Assembly (NCBI GenBank): GCA_002491165.1
Contig: DKVK01000050.1
Location: 1 to 11,498, forward strand
Reading direction: 5' to 3'
Source of the DNA: Porphyromonadaceae bacterium UBA7180
GTDB taxonomy: Bacteria > Bacteroidota > Bacteroidia > Bacteroidales > Muribaculaceae
DNA: 11,498 nucleotides
Below, in pieces: positions 6,914 to 11,498 of this stretch (the first letter of the stretch is position 1; each line of letters opens with the position of its first letter). Under the pieces are notes generated by a model that was not told where the DNA came from, searched no databases, and saw only the letters and a program-made list of their open reading frames with translations. The position numbers were made by a program, and so were the translations under genes.

Positions 6914-6969
6914 AGCCGCTCTTAGCTAAGCCGCTGATGCGGCTTGGGGCGGAGGCAGGAATGCCTCCG
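6914..6969 (-). repeat. Tandem hairpins between the DUF59 gene and lpxH (REP-like)
   Basis: Two strong stems stand side by side: CGGAGGCA/TGCCTCCG (6950-6957, 6962-6969; 8 bp, 4-nt loop) and AAGCCGC/GCGGCTT (6928-6934, 6939-6945; 7 bp, 4-nt loop). The palindrome CTTAGCTAAG (6921-6930) and a second AGCCGCT copy (6914-6920 and 6929-6935) allow alternative pairing. No U-run follows on either strand, so these are not standard terminators. The arrangement resembles dispersed REP/BIME-type repeats or an mRNA-processing element. Confidence 0.55.
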
Positions 6970-6979
6970 TTCCATAAAG

Positions 6980-7360
6980 TCAGAGGAAGCCGAGTTCGAG
7001 CTTGGCCTCTTCGCTCATCATGTCGTAGCACCACACGGGGTCGAAAACCAGCCGCAGGTCTACGGCTTCCGGGCCTTCGATGCTTACCAGCTTCTGGCGT
7101 ACGTCCTCCATGATGAAGTCGGCCGCCGGGCAGCCCGGCGCGGTCAGCGTCATGTCTACGTGCAGGGTCTTGTCGCTGTCGGTATAGTCTATCTTATAAA
7201 TGAGGCCAAGGTCGTAGACGTTGACCGGTATCTCGGGGTCGAACACAGTGCGGAGCATCTCGATGGCCTTTTCGGTGATGGCGAGGCTTTCGGGGCTCTG
7301 CGGCGCCTGTGCAGGCGTCGGCGCCGGTGTCGGTGTGTCGGGTTTCTTTTCTTCTTCCAT
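6980..7360 (-). CDS. DUF59 / MIP18-family iron-sulfur cluster assembly factor (SufT/PaaD-like)
   Basis: A small cytoplasmic protein of 126 residues in the family that helps assemble or deliver Fe-S clusters. The N-terminal 25 residues are charged and then Pro/Thr/Ala-rich, probably disordered. The domain follows with DPEIPVNVYDLGLIY at 41-55, TLTAPGCPAAD at 71-81 carrying the conserved Cys77, and the C-terminal MMSEEAKLELGFL block at 114-126. Cys111 sits where related proteins often have a non-cysteine residue after Trp, which may or may not matter. The ATG at 7360 was chosen over a start further upstream because the extra residues would run through the promoter. A Bacteroidetes-type promoter lies at 7406-7438. 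The gene heads the leftward group with lpxH downstream. The exact subfamily (SufT or PaaD-like) is not settled. Confidence 0.93.
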   Translation of the reverse strand: MEEEKKPDTPTPAPTPAQAPQSPESLAITEKAIEMLRTVFDPEIPVNVYDLGLIYKIDYTDSDKTLHVDMTLTAPGCPAADFIMEDVRQKLVSIEGPEAVDLRLVFDPVWCYDMMSEEAKLELGFL

Positions 7361-7372
7361 ATTATATATAAT
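7361..7372 (-). repeat. A/T-only palindrome directly before the DUF59 start codon
   Basis: ATTATATATAAT is a perfect 12-bp palindrome that abuts the ATG at 7360. An A/T-rich segment before the start codon is usual for Bacteroidetes translation initiation and may be all it is. Confidence 0.5.
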
Positions 7373-7405
7373 GTGTTGGCGGGGGAGGGTGTTCTCCGCA
7401 GACTG

Positions 7406-7438
7406 CAAATTTAAGAATAATTGCGCGAACGGCCAAAA
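7406..7438 (-). promoter_or_regulatory. Bacteroidetes-type promoter for the DUF59 gene (and possibly lpxH)
   Basis: On the minus strand, TTTTG (7438-7434) and TAAATTTG (7413-7406) are separated by 20 bp. They match the Bacteroides primary-sigma consensus TTTG and TAnnTTTG exactly. The transcript would start near 7399, leaving a leader of roughly 40 nt before the ATG at 7360. Confidence 0.75.
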
Positions 7439-7482
7439 GCGGCGCACTCTTTTTGCTGACGGGAGGTAAAAATGAAAATAGA

Positions 7483-7514
7483 TTTGCGATATTCGGGAAA
7501 AGATATTACCTTTG
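7483..7514 (+). promoter_or_regulatory. Bacteroidetes-type promoter for the beta-barrel/priA operon
   Basis: TTTG (7483-7486) and TACCTTTG (7507-7514) are 20 bp apart, an exact match to TTTG and TAnnTTTG with the same spacing as the divergent promoter. Transcription should begin around 7521, where the 8-bp palindrome CGTATACG (7521-7528) lies. The leader would be about 65 nt. Confidence 0.78.
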
Positions 7515-7554
7515 CATCGACGTATACGCCTCCGCGGCGCTCAGTCTCCCCATT

Positions 7555-7590
7555 ATGAACTTAAAGAACGCAAACGAAATAGCGATATGA
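7555..7590 (+). CDS. Putative 11-codon leader ORF overlapping the beta-barrel gene start
   Basis: ATG at 7555 opens a short frame encoding MNLKNANEIAI. Its TGA (7588-7590) overlaps the start codon of the next gene as ATGA. It lies in the predicted leader downstream of the promoter at 7483-7514, so it would be transcribed. No Shine-Dalgarno site precedes it. It could couple translation to the downstream gene, but a chance occurrence is quite possible. Confidence 0.3.
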   Translation: MNLKNANEIAI

Positions 7591-8234
7591 AAACGATAAA
7601 GATACTTGCCGCAACGCTGCTGCTCGGCGCAACCGCCGCCGTTCCGGCACAGGCGCAGATACGCTTCGGTGTGAAAGCCGGCGCTAACTTTAACAAGCTG
7701 CATCTCTCCGACGTCAAGGATAACTTTACCTCCGACAACGGTGCCGGATTCACCGGCGGTGTGATGGTGGAAGGTGTTATCCCCATCATAGGACTGGGTC
7801 TCGACGCCTCGCTGATGTACACACGCATGAACTCGTCGGTAGATGTCCCCGTGATTCCGGACGGAACCACTTCGGGCGTGGTGGCGAACGGCACTTCGAG
7901 CAAGGCTAAGAACTTCTTCCAGATACCTATCAACGTTAAGTATAAGTTCTCTCTGCCGGTGGTAAGCAGTTTCCTCTCGCCCTACCTCTTCACGGGCCCG
8001 GACTTCGCCTTCAAGCTCGGCGGTAAGGACGACGTCTTCGAGACCAAGACATTCCAGTGTGCCTGGAACGTGGGCGTGGGCATAGAGCTTATCAACCACC
8101 TGCAGATACAGGGCAGCTACGGCTTCGGTATGAACAACGTGTTCGAGCACGTGGTGGGCGATGCCGCTACCACCACCTCCGACTTCAAGACGCGCAATAA
8201 TTACTGGACCGTTACGGCCGCGTGGCTTTTCTGA
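7587..8234 (+). CDS. PorT-like outer-membrane beta-barrel protein (first of a tandem pair)
   Basis: A 215-residue outer-membrane protein of the PF13568-like 'porin family / PorT family' type; substrate and function are not known. Residues 1-23 form a signal peptide ending in AQA before QIRFG. The rest alternates hydrophobic and polar residues in Gly-rich strands, for example FGVKAGANF, PIIGLGLDASLMY, and FQIPINVKYKF, and the protein ends with the strand YWTVTAAWLF. The terminal Phe is the usual outer-membrane assembly signal. The ATG at 7587 is chosen because it starts the signal peptide; the frame is open 25 codons upstream through the promoter. The next gene follows after 11 bp and has a matching strand plan, suggesting an old tandem duplication. 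The promoter at 7483-7514 probably drives it together with priA. Confidence 0.87.
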   Translation: MKTIKILAATLLLGATAAVPAQAQIRFGVKAGANFNKLHLSDVKDNFTSDNGAGFTGGVMVEGVIPIIGLGLDASLMYTRMNSSVDVPVIPDGTTSGVVANGTSSKAKNFFQIPINVKYKFSLPVVSSFLSPYLFTGPDFAFKLGGKDDVFETKTFQCAWNVGVGIELINHLQIQGSYGFGMNNVFEHVVGDAATTTSDFKTRNNYWTVTAAWLF

Positions 8235-8245
8235 CGAGATAAAAG

Positions 8246-8869
8246 ATGACGATATTGAAGAAACTGCTTGCCGCGGGGGTTGTGGCCGCCACGGCACTGA
8301 CGGCCTCCGCCGAGTTCCGCTGGGGACCGACCGCCGGCGTCAGCTTCACTGATTATCACTTTAAGTCGCACCTCTTCGGCGTGACTCCCGGCGTGGGCGG
8401 CCATGGCGGACTCGTGGCCGAGTGGATGTTCCCCGGCATCGGCTTCGGCGTGGACTTCGGGCTTAATTACTCTAACCACGGGGCGAAGCTCGACCTCGGT
8501 TCGCAGAAAGTGTGGGCCGCCGACGGCTATGGTAACGAGAGCGTGCGCCTGCACACGCTGCAACTCCCCGTACACCTGCGCTTTAAATACACTAACCTCC
8601 ATGGACTGGAACGCACCCTCGCCCCGTTCGCCTTTGCCGGCCCGGTGTTTACCTTCCATCTCGGCGACAACGGTGTCAAGGCACTCGAATATCCCGGCGG
8701 CACCGTGGCCATACAGTTCGGCCTCGGCGTGGAGCTGTTCGAGCGTCTGCAGATTTCCGGAAACTACGATCTGGGCGTGAGCTACGAGATGCGTACCCGC
8801 AAGCTTGACAATTATAGTGCCCGTCCGTCGACGTGGAACGTAAACGTCACCTGGCTCTTCGGGCGCTGA
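8246..8869 (+). CDS. PorT-like outer-membrane beta-barrel protein (second of a tandem pair)
   Basis: A 207-residue exported beta-barrel protein related in plan to its upstream neighbour. The signal peptide covers residues 1-22, with a likely cut after ASA before EFRWG. Blocks shared with the neighbour include FRWGPTAGVSF against IRFGVKAGANF, PGIGFGVDFGLNY against PIIGLGLDASLMY, GLGVELFERLQISGNY against GVGIELINHLQIQGSY, and the final WNVNVTWLF against YWTVTAAWLF. Here Gly-Arg follows the terminal Phe, so the C-terminal assembly signal is slightly extended. Overall the two have diverged considerably. Gaps of 11 bp before and 17 bp after suggest cotranscription with priA. Its role in the outer membrane is not known. 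Confidence 0.85.
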   Translation: MTILKKLLAAGVVAATALTASAEFRWGPTAGVSFTDYHFKSHLFGVTPGVGGHGGLVAEWMFPGIGFGVDFGLNYSNHGAKLDLGSQKVWAADGYGNESVRLHTLQLPVHLRFKYTNLHGLERTLAPFAFAGPVFTFHLGDNGVKALEYPGGTVAIQFGLGVELFERLQISGNYDLGVSYEMRTRKLDNYSARPSTWNVNVTWLFGR

Positions 8870-8886
8870 CAGCCGCACTCTGACCG

Positions 8887-11361
8887 ATGGAGAGATACGC
8901 CGACGTGCTGGTGCCCCTCCCCGTGGAGGGTACTTTCACCTACCGCGTTCCGGCCGAACTGGACGGGAAGCTGAAGGCGGGACACCGCGTGCTCGTGCCC
9001 TTCGGCAGCCGCAAGTTCTATACCGCCGTGGTGGTGGCCGTGCACTCCAAGGCGCCCGCCGGTTATGAGGTGAAGGAGATACTGCGTCTGCTCGACCCGG
9101 CGGAGGTGGTGCGCTTCCCGCAGGTCAAGTTCTGGAACTGGCTCGCCGACTATTATCTCTGCACTCCCGGCGAAGTGTATAAGGCCGCACTCCCCACCGG
9201 ACTGCGTGTGGAGAGCGAAACCTACGTGCGCCTGAACCCCGACTTCGACCCCGAGAAACCGGTGAAGCTGACCGAACGGCAGTCGGAAGTCGTCGCTTTC
9301 CTCAAAGCCAAGGGACGCGCCACCGTCAAGGAACTTGACAAGATGTCGGACGCCGCCAACGTGATGCAGGTAGTGACGCCGCTGATGGCCCACGGGATAG
9401 TGGAGGTGGATGAACGTGCCGTGGAGAAATACCGTCCCGTGAGCAAGACGCTGGTGCGCCTGTGCTGCGACCGGTATGACGACGTGGCGCTGCACGAATA
9501 TATGGAGAAAGTGAAACGTGCCGCCGCGCAGACCGACATACTGATGGCATACCTCACCGCGAGCGACTGGCTGAAGCGCGGAGAGCCGCTCCGCGATGTG
9601 GAGAAAGCAGCGCTCATAAAGAAGACCGGCTGCGCTCCCGGTACCTTCAACCGTCTGGTAGAGAAGGGGATAATGGAGGCGTACAAGAGTACCGTGAACC
9701 GGTTCAACGATGTCGGCGGCGCCGAAGGGGAGGTGACGCTGCCTAAACTCTCGGAAGCACAGGGACGCGCCCTGAAAGCTATCCTCGACGGTTGGCCGGA
9801 GAAGAAAGTGACGTTGCTACATGGCGTTACCGGCTCCGGAAAGACCGAAATTTACACTCATCTTATAAAACGCGTGTTGGGCGAGGGGATGAACGCCCTC
9901 TACCTCGTGCCCGAAATATCGCTTACCACCCAGCTTACGGACCGCCTGCGCCGTGTGTTCGGCGACCGTCTGTTGGTCTACCATAGCAAATTCTCCGACT
10001 CGGAGCGCGTGGACCTCTGGATGAAACTCTACGGCAGCGAAGAGCCGCTGGTGGTGCTCGGGGCACGCTCGGCCGTCTTCCTGCCTTTCCGCAGCCTCGG
10101 GCTCGTGGTGGTCGACGAGGAACATGAAAGCAGTTACAAGCAGTACGACCCGGCGCCGCGCTATAACGCCCGCGACGCCGCCATTGTGCTGGCCTCGATG
10201 CACGCCGCGCCCACCGTGCTCGGCTCCGCTACTCCCTCGGTTGAGACTTATTATAAGGCAGTTACGGGGAAATACGGCCTCGTGGAACTGCCGGAACGCT
10301 ACTCCGGAGTGAGTCTGCCGGAGGTGGAAATCGTGGATATGAAGGCGCAGAGGAAAGGAAAACTCAACCGCGGGTCGCTCTCCTCGCCTCTGATGCAGAG
10401 ACTGGCGAAAACCCTGGACGCCGGACGCCAGACCATCCTCTTCCAGAACCGCCGCGGCTTCGCCCCGATGGTGGTGTGCCGGGAGTGCGGCTGGGTGCCC
10501 AAATGCACGCATTGCGATGTCTCGCTCGTCTACCATAAGGCTACCAACCGGCTGCGCTGCCATTATTGCGGCCATAACATAGAACTCCCCGCCGTTTGTC
10601 CCGCCTGCGGCCAGAACGGCATAGAGACCTTCGGCTACGGCACGGAACGCATCGCGGAAGAGGTACATTCGCAGTTCCCCAAGGCGCTCGTGGCGCGCAT
10701 GGACCTCGACACTACGCGTAACAAACATGCCTATCAGGAAATCATAGACAAGTTCGCCGCCGGGGAGACCGACGTACTCGTAGGCACGCAGATGGTGTCG
10801 AAAGGACTCGACTTCGAGCGCGTGGACGTCGTTGGTGTCATAAATGCCGACACGCTGCTCAACTATCCCGACTTCCGCAGCGACGAACGTGCCTTCAATA
10901 TGCTGGAACAGGTGTCGGGACGCGCCGGGCGCCGCGAAGACACCGGAACCGTGGTGATACAGACCACGGACCCGCGCAACGACGTGCTGGAGCATGTGCG
11001 CCGCCACGATTTCTCCTCCTTCTACCGTGCGGAACTCGAAAACCGCCGCCGCTTCGCCTATCCTCCCTTTACCAAGATTATAAACATATACCTGCGGCAC
11101 CGCGACCGTGCGCTGCTCGACGTGCTGGCGGTGGACTATACGCGCGAGTTGCAGCGGATATTCGGCACAAGAGTGTTGGGACCGGAGCGGCCATACGTCT
11201 CCAAGATAGCGAACATGAACATCCAGACGATAATGCTGAAGGTGGAGGCCGGTGCCTCGATGGCGAAGGTGAAGGCCATTCTGCGGAGCCTGTATGTACA
11301 GATGTCGCGAGACCCGCGCTTCCGCGGCATAATGCTGCACTATGACGTAGACCCGGTGTAA
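8887..11361 (+). CDS. priA: PriA, replication restart helicase (primosomal protein N')
   Basis: A superfamily 2 DNA helicase of 824 residues that recognises stalled or collapsed forks and reloads the replisome. The N-terminal 3'-DNA-binding domain is at about 1-105. A long region (about 125-275) follows, with what look like two winged-helix units. The helicase core has Walker A GVTGSGKTE (313-321), DEEH (410-413), GSATPS (446-451), QNRRG (520-524), VSKGLDF (637-643) and QVSGRAGR (675-682). The zinc module between its lobes has eight cysteines: 531, 534, 540, 543, 558, 561, 571 and 574. It is about 90 residues longer than E. coli PriA; I believe, from memory, that similar lengths are usual in Bacteroidetes. 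The start at 8887 gives the expected RYADVLVP opening. It is the last gene of the rightward operon. Confidence 0.97.
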   Translation: MERYADVLVPLPVEGTFTYRVPAELDGKLKAGHRVLVPFGSRKFYTAVVVAVHSKAPAGYEVKEILRLLDPAEVVRFPQVKFWNWLADYYLCTPGEVYKAALPTGLRVESETYVRLNPDFDPEKPVKLTERQSEVVAFLKAKGRATVKELDKMSDAANVMQVVTPLMAHGIVEVDERAVEKYRPVSKTLVRLCCDRYDDVALHEYMEKVKRAAAQTDILMAYLTASDWLKRGEPLRDVEKAALIKKTGCAPGTFNRLVEKGIMEAYKSTVNRFNDVGGAEGEVTLPKLSEAQGRALKAILDGWPEKKVTLLHGVTGSGKTEIYTHLIKRVLGEGMNALYLVPEISLTTQLTDRLRRVFGDRLLVYHSKFSDSERVDLWMKLYGSEEPLVVLGARSAVFLPFRSLGLVVVDEEHESSYKQYDPAPRYNARDAAIVLASMHAAPTVLGSATPSVETYYKAVTGKYGLVELPERYSGVSLPEVEIVDMKAQRKGKLNRGSLSSPLMQRLAKTLDAGRQTILFQNRRGFAPMVVCRECGWVPKCTHCDVSLVYHKATNRLRCHYCGHNIELPAVCPACGQNGIETFGYGTERIAEEVHSQFPKALVARMDLDTTRNKHAYQEIIDKFAAGETDVLVGTQMVSKGLDFERVDVVGVINADTLLNYPDFRSDERAFNMLEQVSGRAGRREDTGTVVIQTTDPRNDVLEHVRRHDFSSFYRAELENRRRFAYPPFTKIINIYLRHRDRALLDVLAVDYTRELQRIFGTRVLGPERPYVSKIANMNIQTIMLKVEAGASMAKVKAILRSLYVQMSRDPRFRGIMLHYDVDPV

Positions 11362-11362
11362 G

Positions 11363-11458
11363 CCTGCGGCGAAGCCTCCCCAAATATGGAGGGTAGACCT
11401 CCCGGCCTATCTGCCAATCACTCCGGATAATCGTAATGACCCTGCGGCAGAGAGGCTC
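11363..11458. repeat. Hairpin-rich segment downstream of priA (possible terminator or dispersed repeat)
   Basis: This gene-free stretch holds mutually exclusive stems: CCTCC (11375-11379 region), GGAGG (11388-11392) and CCTCC (11398-11402) can pair either way round the middle copy. CTATCTGCC (11407-11415) pairs with GGCAGAGAG (11446-11454) with one mismatch, and AGCCTC (11373-11378) pairs with GAGGCT (11452-11457), followed by TTTT. CCTGCGGC occurs at 11363-11370 and 11441-11448. It may end priA transcription or be a repeated intergenic element; I cannot tell which. Confidence 0.4.
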
Positions 11459-11498
11459 TTTTAAAAATCGTAAGTAAGTGTTCAAATTAAACACATAT

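Noticed and set aside
7361..7447. Longer start for the DUF59 gene, 29 codons upstream
   Set aside because: It would include the promoter and leader, and the family domain is complete from the ATG at 7360.
7472..7558. 28-codon ORF with a GGGAGG site as a gene in its own right
   Set aside because: It overlaps both elements of the strong promoter at 7483-7514 and resembles nothing known; kept only as part of a finding.
11078..11494. Minus-strand frame of 138 codons across the end of priA
   Set aside because: Mostly antisense to priA, with no known motif; the non-priA part is the hairpin-rich tail.
1..11498. New defence or mobile system, CRISPR array, or toxin-antitoxin pair
   Set aside because: No repeat array, integrase, transposase, nuclease or toxin-like gene was seen; genes are mostly replication, repair and envelope functions.

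Overview
This is a GC-rich stretch of chromosome from a member of the Bacteroidota, most likely the order Bacteroidales (a Muribaculaceae- or Rikenellaceae-like gut lineage would fit; the family is a guess). Four things point there: two promoters matching the Bacteroidetes consensus (TTTG, 20 bp, TAnnTTTG), very few Shine-Dalgarno sites, a secreted protein with a CHU_C / type-B type IX secretion C-terminal domain, and tandem PorT-like outer-membrane beta-barrels. No mobile element, CRISPR array, rRNA or tRNA gene was seen.

Layout. All genes left of about 7360 are on the minus strand and all genes right of it are on the plus strand; the two sets diverge from a 226-bp promoter region (7361-7586). 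In transcription order the minus-strand genes are: a DUF59/MIP18-type iron-sulfur assembly factor (7360-6980), a 76-bp gap with two strong hairpins, lpxH for lipid A synthesis (6903-6124), a 290-bp AT-rich gap that is a candidate oriC, dnaA (5833-4433), a 107-bp gap with an inverted repeat, a secreted CHU_C-domain protein (4325-2943), and uvrA (2946-103). The last two overlap by 4 nt. A rho-independent terminator follows uvrA at the left edge (8-42). The plus-strand genes are two tandem outer-membrane beta-barrel proteins (7587-8234, 8246-8869) and priA (8887-11361), with gaps of 11 and 17 bp that imply one operon. The last 137 bp hold no gene but carry several inverted repeats.

How the genes fit together. 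Three gene products serve DNA replication and repair: DnaA (initiation), PriA (replication restart) and UvrA (nucleotide excision repair). They are interleaved with envelope genes: LpxH, two beta-barrels and a putative surface or secreted protein. The pairing looks like ordinary Bacteroidales housekeeping organisation rather than a dedicated system.

I did not find a clear new multi-gene system. The points most worth a second look are the altered DNA-recognition helix of DnaA next to a possible non-canonical origin, a 22-bp all-A/T palindrome over the lpxH stop codon, a chain of tiny ATGA-coupled ORFs ahead of the first beta-barrel gene, and hairpin-rich intergenic segments that could be dispersed repeats.
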